Assembly: GCF_000013765.1 (NCBI RefSeq)
Contig: NC_007954.1
Span: 682,001-746,000 of the forward strand
DNA length: 64,000 bases
From: Shewanella denitrificans OS217
GTDB lineage: Bacteria; Pseudomonadota; Gammaproteobacteria; Enterobacterales; Shewanellaceae
Direction: 5' to 3'
This document shows, piece after piece, positions 18,363-27,490 of the stretch. Within the stretch, counting starts at the first letter, position 1. Every line of letters starts with the position of its first letter. The translations under genes and the position numbers were made by a program. The notes below the pieces were generated by a model. It was given only the letters and a program-made list of their open reading frames with translations. It made no database searches and had not been told where the DNA came from.

Positions 18363-18677
18363 TTATTCTAACTCTTCCCACTCTAAGCCCATAGCTTCCA
18401 TCATTTTCTTGGCTTCACTGGGTATACCGTCAATTTGATCTTTTGATAGATCCTCATCATTGGGAAGAGGTTGCCCAGTATAGGCATGCAAGAAGGCTTC
18501 ACAGAGGAGTTCACTGTTGGTTGCGTGTCTTAGGTTACCCACCTGGCGACGAGTGCGTTCATCTGTCAGTACTTTGAGTACTTTTAACGGAATAGACACA
18601 GTCACTTTTTTTACTTGCTCGTTCTTTTTGCCATGCTCGGCGTATGGGCTAATATATTCGCCATTCCACTCAGTCAT
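18363..18677 (-). CDS. metJ: Methionine repressor MetJ
   Basis: A 104-residue ribbon-helix-helix repressor that binds DNA with S-adenosylmethionine as co-repressor. The DNA-contacting strand KKVTVSIPLKVL and the following RTRRQVGNLRHATNSELLCEAFLHA helices match MetJ closely, and length is the same as the E. coli protein. It is divergent from metB, with MetJ-type operator sequences in the shared 200-base region, the classic arrangement. It should repress metB-metL and metF when methionine is plentiful. Confidence 0.97.
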   Translation of the reverse strand: MTEWNGEYISPYAEHGKKNEQVKKVTVSIPLKVLKVLTDERTRRQVGNLRHATNSELLCEAFLHAYTGQPLPNDEDLSKDQIDGIPSEAKKMMEAMGLEWEELE

Positions 18678-18784
18678 TAACTCACCCTTAACTTGAAATT
18701 CGGTGCAGATTTTAACCCCTTACAGGCCACAGTCAAATTATTGCTACTATTTGTTGTTGATTGCAAATAGATTTCTTTACTTTT

Positions 18785-18853
18785 GGACGTTTAGATGGCT
18801 AAAGTGCTTGACCAGGCCTAGACTTACGCGTAGATTTAGCCATCTAGACATCT
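18785..18853. promoter_or_regulatory. MetJ operator region (Met boxes) between metJ and metB
   Basis: Two groups of 8-base Met boxes related to AGACGTCT: GGACGTTTAGATGGCT at 18785-18800 and TAGCCATCTAGACATCT at 18837-18853. The two groups contain AGATGGCTAAA and its exact inverse TTTAGCCATCT, so MetJ could bind on both sides of the metB promoter. The same TGGACGTY…ATGGCT pattern occurs ahead of metF. Confidence 0.75.
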
Positions 18854-18877
18854 ACACTGCAAATTGATGGAGTCCAC

Positions 18878-20050
18878 ATGAGTCAGCATAAATTAGCCAC
18901 CTTGGCCGTTCGTCACGGCATAGAGTCGGATACTCAGCATGGATCTGTGGTGCCACCGATTTATTTGTCGACCAATTACAGCTTTGAAGGGCATCAACAG
19001 CCCAGAGAGTTTGACTATAGCCGCTCGGGCAACCCAACGCGTAACTTATTGGCAGAGGCGCTGGCAAAGTTAGAGCAAGGTCATAGTGCAGTTGTCACTT
19101 GTACTGGTATGGCGGCCATCACCTTAGTCACCAGTTTGTTAGCCCCTGAAGATGTGTTAGTCATCCCCCATGATTGCTATGGCGGCAGCTACCGATTGTT
19201 TACTCACTTGGCAGCTAAGGGCAGTTTTAAGCTCGTGGTTATCGATCAAAATGACGCTAATGCATTGGCAGACGCTCTGCAGCTTAAGCCTAAATATGTT
19301 TGGCTAGAAACTCCGTCGAATCCACTGCTTAGGGTGGTGGATATCAGCGCAATTTGCCAACTGAGTCATCAAGTGGGCGCTAAAGTGGTGGTGGATAACA
19401 CCTTTCTTTCCCCTGCATTGCAACAGCCATTAACCCTAGGGGCTGACATAGTGGTGCACTCCACCACTAAATACATTAATGGTCATAGCGATGTTGTTGG
19501 CGGCGCCGTGGTGGCTAAAGATGCCGACATTGGCGAGCGACTCGATTGGTGGGCAAATACCTTAGGTTTAACCGGTAGCGCGTTTGATAGTTACCTGACC
19601 TTACGTGGACTTAGAACATTAAGTGTACGAATGCGCCAACATCAGGAAAATACCCAACTAATTATTGAGTCCTTAATTAACAGTCCAGTGGTGAATAAGG
19701 TATATTACCCAGGTTTAACAGCCCACCCAGGTCACGAAATTGCATTAAAACAGCAACAAGGTTTTGGTGGCATGGTAAGTTTTGAGCTTAATGGTGGAGA
19801 AGCAGCACTCGTGGCCTTCTTAAGTGAGCTTAAATTATTTAGTCTTGCCGAGAGCTTAGGGGGGGTGGAGAGTCTGGTTGCCGTGCCAGCCACCATGACC
19901 CACAGAGCCATGACGGCCAAGGCCCGTGATGAGGCTGGCATTAGTGACACATTATTGAGATTATCTGTCGGCATCGAAGATGGCGTTGATCTTGTCGCCG
20001 ATATTGAAGCAGCCTTAGCCGCTGTTGCAACACTGAAAGTCGTTGTTTAA
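18878..20050 (+). CDS. metB: Cystathionine gamma-synthase
   Basis: A 390-residue PLP enzyme joining O-succinylhomoserine and cysteine to cystathionine in methionine synthesis. Family marks: YSRSGNPTR (PLP phosphate contacts), AVVTCTGMAAI, and HSTTKYINGHSDVVGG with the PLP Lys, plus SLGGVESL near the end. Full length for MetB. It starts a two-gene operon with metL (10-base gap) behind MetJ operators. Confidence 0.95.
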   Translation: MSQHKLATLAVRHGIESDTQHGSVVPPIYLSTNYSFEGHQQPREFDYSRSGNPTRNLLAEALAKLEQGHSAVVTCTGMAAITLVTSLLAPEDVLVIPHDCYGGSYRLFTHLAAKGSFKLVVIDQNDANALADALQLKPKYVWLETPSNPLLRVVDISAICQLSHQVGAKVVVDNTFLSPALQQPLTLGADIVVHSTTKYINGHSDVVGGAVVAKDADIGERLDWWANTLGLTGSAFDSYLTLRGLRTLSVRMRQHQENTQLIIESLINSPVVNKVYYPGLTAHPGHEIALKQQQGFGGMVSFELNGGEAALVAFLSELKLFSLAESLGGVESLVAVPATMTHRAMTAKARDEAGISDTLLRLSVGIEDGVDLVADIEAALAAVATLKVVV

Positions 20051-20060
20051 GGAGTTAGGA

Positions 20061-22502
20061 ATGGCGCGTAGTCATTTACATAAGTTTGGTGGTTCGAGTC
20101 TTGCTGATGCTGACTGCTATCGCCGTGTCGCTCATATTCTGTTGACCCATGGTCACAGCGATGACTTGGTCGTGGTGTCTGCTGCAGGGAAGAGCACTAA
20201 CTTCTTATATAAATTATTGGATCTGCGCGATACAGGCCAGCTATGGCAAGAAGAGTTACAGGTGCTGATAAGTTTTCAGCAGGCACTCATAGAACAGCTG
20301 TTATCAAACGAGCAGGCGCGGGATCTGCGCGAGCGCTTATCTAACGATAAAGCTCAGTTGGCGAGTTTGCTGTCCCTTGAACAGCGTAACGAATACCAAA
20401 TCAGCCATGTAGTTAGCTTTGGTGAGCGTTGGTCGGCGCGCTTGATGGCAGCATTACTGCGAGAATCGGGCGTGGCCGCAAGTCATGTGGATGCCTGTTC
20501 CATTCTGGTGGCCGATGAAGGCGCGGTACCCAAAATTCGAGTAGAAGAATCGAAAGCCAAAATCCAGACCTTACTTGCTGAACGTACTAACGAACGTCTC
20601 GTGATCACAGGGTTTATTTGCGCCAATGCTCAGGGCGACACCTTATTACTGGGCCGCAATGGTTCAGACTTTAGCGCCACCTTGATAGCCAGCCTTGCCG
20701 ACATTGGCCGAGTGACCATTTGGACCGACGTAGAAGGCATATTCAATGCCGACCCTAATAAAATTAACGATGCCAAATTATTAAAAAGCATGTCGTTGGC
20801 TGAGGCGGATAGATTAGCTCGCCTTGGATCTCCTGCCCTGCATTCACGCACCTTGCAGCCGTTATTCAATACTCAAGTGAGTCTAGCGGTGCGTTCAAGT
20901 TACGCTTCACACACAGATTTCACCTTGATTGCTCCCCAAAGCTCATCGGCCAGCGCACCTGTGGTGACCAGCTTGTCGCAAGTGGTGCTGTTTAGTTTTA
21001 AGCTTGAGACCCATAACAAGATAGAGTCAGACTCTCAATCTAAGCCACAGCCTCAGTCGCAGTTTGAGTCTGTATTGGCGGCGTTGACTTCGGCGGGTCT
21101 TACGCCTTTGGCCCACTGGGAATATGGCGCAGATAAGCACGAACTGGCCTTTATGCTGGAAAATCAAAAGCAAGTAAATGCACTGCTAAGCAAGCAGGCG
21201 CCGACATTTGGCATTACTGAGCTGCAGCTTAATCTGGACTTAGGCCTAGTCGCCCTAGTGAGTGCCGATGCTGAGCATTTTAGACGCAGTTTTGCCAGGT
21301 TGTTAAGCCGTGATGCTAAGCCCATTTATCAAGACAATTTAAGCTTAGTGACCTTAGTGCCTCGGGCACAAGTGAATCTGTTAACCCAGAAAGTTCATCG
21401 CCGCTGCGCCGGTCCCAAGATGCGGATCGGGGTGTTATTACTTGGCGTGGGTAACATAGGTGAGGCCTGGGTGGATTTATTTCGCCGTGCCAATCATGCC
21501 CTTAACAATGAATTAGAAGCCAGTGTCGAGCTGGTGGGCATTGTTAGTTCGAAAAAAGCCTTGATCGCCGAGCAAGGGATTGATCTTAACCATTGGCAGC
21601 AGATCTTTGCGGAAAAGGCGTGTCAGTGGCAATACGAGCAGCTGTTTGAGCGCCTAGATAAGTTAGATTGTGATGAAATAGTGGCATTAGACATCAGCGC
21701 CAGCGCCAGTTTAACCTTGCAATACCCAGAGTTATTCGCTCGAGGTATTCATGTGGTCAGTGCTAACAAGCTTGCGGGTTCGGGACCTTTACCCTTCTAT
21801 AAAGAATTAAAGCAGCAACTGAGTAATCGCAGACTGTTCTGGCGCTATAACGCCAGTTGCGGCGCGGGTTTACCTATTCAACATGCCCTCAATGATTTAC
21901 GCAATAGTGGTGACACCATAGAGGCGGTTGGCGGTATTTTTTCAGGCACCCTATGCTGGTTATTTGAAAATTTTGACGGTAAAAAATCATTCTCTGAATT
22001 GGTACTTGAAGCCAAGTCTTTAGGCCTGACGGAGCCCGATCCTAGGGATGATTTATCTGGCCGTGATATGCAGCGCAAGTTGCTTATTCTTGCCCGTGAA
22101 ATCGGCCTTGGTATCGAACTTGATGATATTAAACTGCATTCTTTAGTGCCAAGCGAACTAGTGGATTTACCGCTGGATGACTTTTTAGCTCAAATTCGCT
22201 CTCTAGACAGTGATATTTTGCAGCAATATTTAAGTGCTGCCGAGCAAAACAAGGTGCTGCGCTACGTGGCTTCATTGGACCGAGTCGATGGCAAACTGCA
22301 AGCTGAAGTCGGGCTTAAGTGGGTCGACAGTCATCATCCTTATGCCAATCTGACTCCTGGTGACAATGTGTTTGTTATTCGTAGTGCTTTTTACCAAGGT
22401 AACCCACTGATCATACGTGGGCCTGGTGCAGGCCGAGAAGTCACCGCCGCTGCGATTCAATCGGATCTGGTGCAGATCTGTAAGGATTTACTGCAAGAGT
22501 AA
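20061..22502 (+). CDS. metL: Bifunctional aspartokinase / homoserine dehydrogenase II
   Basis: An 813-residue fusion: aspartokinase at residues 1-290 (HKFGGSSLAD at the start, LLGRNGSDFSA and TDVEGIF in the middle), a central regulatory region, and homoserine dehydrogenase from about 450 (GVGNIGEAWVDLF nucleotide motif; ASCGAGLPI; GGIFSGTLCWLF). It phosphorylates aspartate and later reduces aspartate semialdehyde to homoserine. Assigned to MetL rather than ThrA because of the metB partner and MetJ control. The start chosen is ATG 20061, after AAGGAG; the frame opens earlier. In the Shewanella genomes I recall metF follows directly; here it does not. Confidence 0.95.
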   Translation: MARSHLHKFGGSSLADADCYRRVAHILLTHGHSDDLVVVSAAGKSTNFLYKLLDLRDTGQLWQEELQVLISFQQALIEQLLSNEQARDLRERLSNDKAQLASLLSLEQRNEYQISHVVSFGERWSARLMAALLRESGVAASHVDACSILVADEGAVPKIRVEESKAKIQTLLAERTNERLVITGFICANAQGDTLLLGRNGSDFSATLIASLADIGRVTIWTDVEGIFNADPNKINDAKLLKSMSLAEADRLARLGSPALHSRTLQPLFNTQVSLAVRSSYASHTDFTLIAPQSSSASAPVVTSLSQVVLFSFKLETHNKIESDSQSKPQPQSQFESVLAALTSAGLTPLAHWEYGADKHELAFMLENQKQVNALLSKQAPTFGITELQLNLDLGLVALVSADAEHFRRSFARLLSRDAKPIYQDNLSLVTLVPRAQVNLLTQKVHRRCAGPKMRIGVLLLGVGNIGEAWVDLFRRANHALNNELEASVELVGIVSSKKALIAEQGIDLNHWQQIFAEKACQWQYEQLFERLDKLDCDEIVALDISASASLTLQYPELFARGIHVVSANKLAGSGPLPFYKELKQQLSNRRLFWRYNASCGAGLPIQHALNDLRNSGDTIEAVGGIFSGTLCWLFENFDGKKSFSELVLEAKSLGLTEPDPRDDLSGRDMQRKLLILAREIGLGIELDDIKLHSLVPSELVDLPLDDFLAQIRSLDSDILQQYLSAAEQNKVLRYVASLDRVDGKLQAEVGLKWVDSHHPYANLTPGDNVFVIRSAFYQGNPLIIRGPGAGREVTAAAIQSDLVQICKDLLQE

Positions 22503-22593
22503 ATCCTTGAGTATGTTTGCATCTCGGCCAATTGCGCCGATATAACAGGATGTGAGTGTCATGTAACGAGTGAGACTCATAAGATTAGAACAA

Positions 22594-22626
22594 ACATCAG
22601 TACACTCAGTGGCTGGTGTTTTTTTT
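22594..22626 (+). terminator. Probable terminator after metL
   Basis: CATCAG pairs with CTGGTG (one wobble) around an inner loop and is followed by eight T, 95 bases after the metL stop. The remaining 22503-22830 gap holds no other clear signal. Confidence 0.45.
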
Positions 22627-22830
22627 GGGTATTTTTTCAGCGTCTCTATAAAAAAACACCTATTGATAACCTAAGCTAAACACTTTTAACTTTTAAGTTA
22701 CCCCCTAGCTTGCTATCTTGCAGTGTCATTGAGGCGCTTAACCTTAGTTTCTACTCTGCTATTGAGTCCTAGAATGCTGGTCGTGCTAATAAATGCTTGG
22801 TTAAAACAATAAAAATAGGAGTTATTAGCT

Positions 22831-24318
22831 ATGGATCAACTGGTGAGCACTATTAATGGGGTGATTTGGAGCCCTGCATTGATTTTCCTCTGTTTAGGGG
22901 TGGGGTTATATTTCACAATTCGTAGCCGTTTTGTGCAGTTACGTCACGTGCCTGAGATGGTGCGCTTGATATTTGATGGCAAGAGTAACGCAGCGGGTGT
23001 TTCTTCATTTCAAGCCCTAGCCATGACTTTGGCTGGCCGTGTCGGTACGGGTAACATAGCCGGGGTGGCGACAGCCATTACTTTCGGCGGCCCTGGTGCC
23101 TTGTTTTGGATGTGGATGGTGGCCTTCTTTGGCGCCAGTTCAGCGTTTGTGGAATCGACGTTAGGTCAAATCTATAAAGAAAAAATTGATGGTGAGTTTC
23201 GCGGCGGCCCAGCGTTTTATATTGAAAAGGGCTTAGGGATGAAATGGTACGCATGGATTTTTGCGGTGGCGACCATTTTTGCCTGCGGTATTTTACTTCC
23301 AGGTGTGCAAGCCAATTCAATCGGCTCAGCATTAGAAACGGCCTTTGATTTAAGCCCGGCAGTGACAGCGGCTCTAATAGCCTTATTGCTTGGCTTTATT
23401 ATTTTTGGTGGTGTTAAGCGTATCGCCCATTTTGCCAGTGCGGTAGTGCCTTTTATGGCGCTGGGTTACATCATAGTGGCCTGCGTTATCATAGGCATGC
23501 ATATAGAACAGCTTCCTGATGTCATTATCTTGGTGGTTAAGAGTGCCTTTGGTTTAGAAGCAGGTTTTGGCGCCATCTTAGGTCTGGCTATTATGTGGGG
23601 GGTTAAGCGCGGTATATATTCTAACGAAGCAGGTCAAGGTACAGCGCCTCACGCCTCTTCTGCAGCAGCCGTGAGTCATCCCGCCAAGCAAGGCCTAGTA
23701 CAGGCGTTCTCTGTGTATATCGATACCTTGTTTGTGTGTTCTGCAACGGGTTTTATGTTGTTGATTACGGGGCTTTATAATGTTCAGGGGCCAGAAGGTG
23801 AGGCGATATTTACCGGTATTGCCGGAATAGCCGCAGGACCTGGTTACGTGCAGACTGCGATGGAAAGCATGATGCCAGGTTTTGGCAATATGTTTGTGGC
23901 GATAGCCTTATTCTTCTTTGCCTTTACCACCATCATTGCTTACTACTATATTGCCGAAACCAATATTGCTTATATTAATCGTCAGGTGCACCGCCCTTGG
24001 TTAACCTTACTGCTTAAGTTTGCCTTAATTGCGGCCACTGTGTACGGCACTGTCAAAACCGCCGATCTTGCATGGGGTTTAGGTGACATAGGTGTCGGCC
24101 TGATGGCGTGGCTTAACATAGTCGCCATTTTACTTCTGCATAATAAAGCCTTTGCTTGCCTTAAAGATTATGAAGCGCAAAAAGCCCAAGGCTTAGATCC
24201 CGTCTTCGACCCTGAAGCCATGGGGATTGAAAATGCTGATTTTTGGGTAGAACGTAAGAAACAGCATCAAGCAATCGCGGATGAAGCCGCCAAAGCACAA
24301 GCTAGCAATACGCCGTAA
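22831..24318 (+). CDS. Alanine/glycine:cation symporter (AGCS family)
   Basis: A 495-residue inner-membrane sodium:alanine symporter family protein with about eleven hydrophobic helices. Family signatures: ALAMTLAGRVGTGNIAGVATAI near residue 65, GPGALFWMWMVAFFGA, and GVKRGIYSNEAGQGTAPHASSAA in the second half. It takes up small neutral amino acids with Na+ or H+. It is a single gene with its own terminator at 24337. The start ATG 22831 follows AGGAG. Confidence 0.92.
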   Translation: MDQLVSTINGVIWSPALIFLCLGVGLYFTIRSRFVQLRHVPEMVRLIFDGKSNAAGVSSFQALAMTLAGRVGTGNIAGVATAITFGGPGALFWMWMVAFFGASSAFVESTLGQIYKEKIDGEFRGGPAFYIEKGLGMKWYAWIFAVATIFACGILLPGVQANSIGSALETAFDLSPAVTAALIALLLGFIIFGGVKRIAHFASAVVPFMALGYIIVACVIIGMHIEQLPDVIILVVKSAFGLEAGFGAILGLAIMWGVKRGIYSNEAGQGTAPHASSAAAVSHPAKQGLVQAFSVYIDTLFVCSATGFMLLITGLYNVQGPEGEAIFTGIAGIAAGPGYVQTAMESMMPGFGNMFVAIALFFFAFTTIIAYYYIAETNIAYINRQVHRPWLTLLLKFALIAATVYGTVKTADLAWGLGDIGVGLMAWLNIVAILLLHNKAFACLKDYEAQKAQGLDPVFDPEAMGIENADFWVERKKQHQAIADEAAKAQASNTP

Positions 24319-24336
24319 AAGACTTTTTTTCGCCAA

Positions 24337-24366
24337 CAAAAAACCAGCATTAATTGCTGGTTTTTT
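24337..24366 (+). terminator. Rho-independent terminator of the symporter gene
   Basis: AAAAAACCAGCA pairs perfectly with TGCTGGTTTTTT, 20 bases after the stop codon. Confidence 0.9.
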
Positions 24367-24972
24367 ACTTTTTAGGCATCTGTACTACCACAGGTAATTC
24401 ATTATCTACTCATGGTGCGAGGCATCAAATGGTATAAATCTGAGTGATATCAAAATGTAACTAAACGGCGTGATAAATACCGTAAAATTTATACAGAAAA
24501 TGCGGCATATTTGTTTGTGAGTGCTATGCTGAATTATGTGCCTTGGTGAATTTTTATTGTTGAACGCTTAACCTTGTACGCTAAGGCCAATGGGTTGTTC
24601 AAGTTGATTTGATTCTGGACGAGGCCACAGTGCTCGCGAGCAACTCATCTCTCATCGTGGTAATACTTAAAGTGCAAGTTGAAAGTGCAAGTAAAAAGTG
24701 CAAGTGAAAATCTAAATGCTATAGGTTCAGTTGTTTAACCCTAGTGAGGAGGTATAGGCGATTACGAAAGTACACAGCAAACCCTTTATCCAATAGTACT
24801 TAAACCGGTATAAGGAGTTAAGCAAGTTAGATTGATAATAGCGTTTGAAAACATAGTTAAACCTTTACTCAGCTATATGCAGAGTTCAACATGGCCAAAG
24901 CCATAGATGTCCCAGCAACACAGTTTGATCGATAAACTGCTCGCAAGAAAGGTGTTATGAAAGCCTGTTAGT

Positions 24973-25036
24973 GTAAGACAGTAAGACAGTAAGACAGTAA
25001 GACAGTAAGACAGTAAGACAGTAAGACAGTAAGACA
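24973..25036 (+). repeat. Tandem repeat of GTAAGACA, eight exact copies
   Basis: Eight perfect head-to-tail copies of an 8-base unit lie in the 829-base gap 24319-25147. No coding potential is visible around it; the rest of the gap has only the two terminators listed. Such arrays change copy number by slippage. Confidence 0.95.
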
Positions 25037-25102
25037 TAGTCTACATTCATTATTAACTTACTTTAGGAGGACATAACAGTTTGATAAGTTTCATTACAAA
25101 CC

Positions 25103-25130
25103 AGCGCACCTTAGGGTGCGCTTTCTTTTT
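25103..25130 (+). terminator. Hairpin terminator
   Basis: AGCGCACC-TTAG-GGTGCGCT is followed by TTCTTTTT. On the plus strand it could end a short transcript that includes the GTAAGACA array; on the minus strand it lies just beyond the PepSY operon. Confidence 0.7.
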
Positions 25131-25147
25131 AGACTATTTTAATTTTT

Positions 25148-26791
25148 TTAAGACTGCTGACTTGCAGGATTTGACTCTAATCTTGATTCTGGTGTTTTTT
25201 CTAAGCTTGAGCTGTGAGCCGTTGAGATAGCCCAAATACTGTTTGGCTCTCCATAATAGGCGCGCTGTTGCACTTTTTTAGCCCCTAGGTAGAAAGCAAT
25301 AGCAAACAAAGCTGCAAACACGTCAATAAGATAGGATGATGGTGCTCTAATGCCTTCAGAAAATAGGCTTGGCAATAATACGGCCAATAAACTGGTAGTA
25401 GGAATTAACAGGCAGCTTAAGAATAGTGCATAAAGTAAATGAATTGCAGCGCTGGCGGTACCCCTAATAAAGCTGTAACCAAGGGCGCTAAAAAAGATGC
25501 TGTAGTAGCACATCATATAATAAGTGTTAACTTGCTCGGCGACTAAATAGAGCCATTTAGTGATTAAAAAACTGCAAGCTACCCCTAGCATAGAGCCCAA
25601 GCATACCCCTATGGTTAATGCCCCCATGAAGCGGTTAGCGCGGCTCTGAATGGACTGTTTTTGTCTACGCTTTTCTAGCCAAAGTAAATTGCCACTGTAA
25701 AATAAAAAGGCCCCAAGTAGCCCAAGTATAAAATACACCAAGCGGCCAAAATTACCGGCATAATTTCCAAAGTGCAGCGCAAAGAAACTGGTTACTATTG
25801 GGTCGTAAATCGGCCCATTTTCTAAGCTTGCGGTGCTAAATTGCACCTCCAAGGTATAAGGATGCATATAAATCACATCGCTATAACCAGAGCGCATAAC
25901 TTGAGTGTCGCTGGTGATATTAATGGCCAGCGCAGGACCCGGTGAAGACAGATTAGAAAAGGTTAAAGATTTGATGTCATAGCCATCAGTGATTTCAGCC
26001 ACTTTATTGATATAAGTCTGGATAGAAGGCAAGTCACTTATTTTATAGATCATAGCGCTTCTTTGCGGCCGTTCAAATAATGGCTTATCACCATAAATAA
26101 GCCCAAGCCCGCCATAGGCAAAATCATGAAAGGCAAATACCACAACAGTCCAAGCAATAATCAAATGAAATGGGAGACTGATAACGCCGATGAGATTATG
26201 GCTATCCAGCCAGAAACGGCTAGCTCCTTTATTTTTTCTTAAGGCGAACAAGTTTTTCGTCAATGTGGGCAGTAAAAAAATAACGCCTGACACTAAGGCT
26301 AAAAAATACAAACCTGCTGCAAGGCCCAAGATCAGCACCCCAACCTCGAAATGGTCAACCTCACCCAGGATCCCAGCGGTGCGATGTAGCTGATCGATTA
26401 AGCTGCCTAATTCATTCTGAGCATGAGTCTGGCTAATAATTTTATCATTATCATCAAGGCTTGCGTGACTGCGGATATCATCTAAGCGGATCCCGCGTCC
26501 TCCACCTTGTGTATACCAACTTAAGGGTGAGGTGTCCCCGCTAAGATCAACAATAAATCCCTGCTGAGTTTTAGGATATTCTTTAAAAGCTTGGGAGATT
26601 AAATTGTCTAATTTAGCCTGCGGGATGGCAGCTAAATGCTGATGAACTGGGGTGGCCCACTGGGTAATTTGTGGTTTAAATAATGATAATGCCCCAGCGT
26701 AAAAGCCAATAAAGAGCACTAATCCAGAGAGGATGCCCGTCCAAGTGTGTATGCTTTGATAGGTACGAAGTATGTCAGAGCGAATTTTCAT
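25148..26791 (-). CDS. PepSY-associated TM protein (iron-uptake reductase-like)
   Basis: A 547-residue inner-membrane protein of the PepSY-TM family. In related bacteria such proteins accompany ferric-siderophore receptors and are thought to pass electrons for iron release. Block QSIHTWTGILSGLVLFIGFYAG near the start is the family's first helix; two PepSY-like periplasmic regions and further helices follow, with DSHNLIGVISLPFHLIIAW in the middle and several extra helices at the C-terminus. The start at 26791 overlaps the preceding stop by ATGA; an upstream in-frame ATG at 26926 would invade the previous gene and is rejected. It is last in a three-gene operon. Confidence 0.82.
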   Translation of the reverse strand: MKIRSDILRTYQSIHTWTGILSGLVLFIGFYAGALSLFKPQITQWATPVHQHLAAIPQAKLDNLISQAFKEYPKTQQGFIVDLSGDTSPLSWYTQGGGRGIRLDDIRSHASLDDNDKIISQTHAQNELGSLIDQLHRTAGILGEVDHFEVGVLILGLAAGLYFLALVSGVIFLLPTLTKNLFALRKNKGASRFWLDSHNLIGVISLPFHLIIAWTVVVFAFHDFAYGGLGLIYGDKPLFERPQRSAMIYKISDLPSIQTYINKVAEITDGYDIKSLTFSNLSSPGPALAINITSDTQVMRSGYSDVIYMHPYTLEVQFSTASLENGPIYDPIVTSFFALHFGNYAGNFGRLVYFILGLLGAFLFYSGNLLWLEKRRQKQSIQSRANRFMGALTIGVCLGSMLGVACSFLITKWLYLVAEQVNTYYMMCYYSIFFSALGYSFIRGTASAAIHLLYALFLSCLLIPTTSLLAVLLPSLFSEGIRAPSSYLIDVFAALFAIAFYLGAKKVQQRAYYGEPNSIWAISTAHSSSLEKTPESRLESNPASQQS

Positions 26792-27087
26792 GATAATAGC
26801 CTCGCCACTAAGTAACCTAAATAAGCCACTAGATTTGCCCCGCCTAGATAGCACAAAGCACTCCATCGAGTTTTGAACATAAAGCTGAATGACAAAATCA
26901 TTAGCCAGAGCAAGCACAGCATCCACATATTAAATTGCACTTTCACCGGTGCATCTATTCCTCCTGGGCCTTGCCAGGCAAATATCCCGATTAAGGCATA
27001 GGCAAGGCTTAAGCCTAAAATCAAGGAAATAATAGTTTTTGACCACCAATGAGGTTGGATTTTTTGATTGCGATAGGCCTGGATCAT
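26788..27087 (-). CDS. Small membrane protein, DUF3649-like
   Basis: A 99-residue protein with three hydrophobic helices and the sequence FAWQGPGGI between the first two, resembling the small DUF3649-type proteins that accompany PepSY-TM iron-uptake genes. It overlaps its neighbours by 4 bases on both sides, so translation is coupled. Family assignment is from memory of the pattern and operon context. Confidence 0.6.
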   Translation of the reverse strand: MIQAYRNQKIQPHWWSKTIISLILGLSLAYALIGIFAWQGPGGIDAPVKVQFNMWMLCLLWLMILSFSFMFKTRWSALCYLGGANLVAYLGYLVARLLS

Positions 27088-27347
27088 TGGGGACGTTCCG
27101 AGTTTTTTAATAGGCTAAGAAAGGGAATAGAAATCAAGTTAGTGAAGCTTATCAGTAGCCAAATAAACAGTGCCGATGGCGGATGCAGAGCCGTTAAAAG
27201 CGGCCATAGGGAGAGAAGAATTAACAGGCAACCTAAGATTAGAAATCCCTTTGTGAGTCGCTGTTTAATCATCTTTTGATGTCTGCTACTGAGGTATATC
27301 AGTACAGAACCCAAAATATTTAAGGCTATTGCAGCAAGTTGAAACAT
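27084..27347 (-). CDS. Small membrane protein, DUF3325-like
   Basis: An 87-residue protein with three predicted helices. It is the first gene of the operon leading to the PepSY protein; a DUF3325-type protein is usual at this place in iron-uptake operons, but the sequence match is weak. It is divergent from a TonB receptor gene with a 143-base shared upstream region. Confidence 0.5.
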   Translation of the reverse strand: MFQLAAIALNILGSVLIYLSSRHQKMIKQRLTKGFLILGCLLILLSLWPLLTALHPPSALFIWLLISFTNLISIPFLSLLKNSERPQ

Positions 27348-27401
27348 GACGACTCAATTTCCTTATGTTTGAGTATCGAACGGCAAATATAATATTGTAA
27401 A

Positions 27402-27416
27402 TGAGAGTGATTTGCA
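27402..27416. promoter_or_regulatory. Weak Fur-like site between PepSY operon and TonB receptor
   Basis: TGAGAGTGATTTGCA matches 10 of 14 fixed positions of the 7-1-7 Fur motif TGATAATnATTATCA. Its placement in the divergent promoter of two iron-uptake type units supports it; the match alone would not. Confidence 0.35.
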
Positions 27417-27490
27417 ATTGCGTTTGATGTAGCTTGTGGGGCTTAAAATAGTCAGGCCTAGCTATCACCGAGAGAATTTTGAGGTATATC

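Noticed and set aside
24973..25036. CRISPR-like array
   Set aside because: The repeats are 8 bases, directly adjacent, with no spacers and no cas genes.
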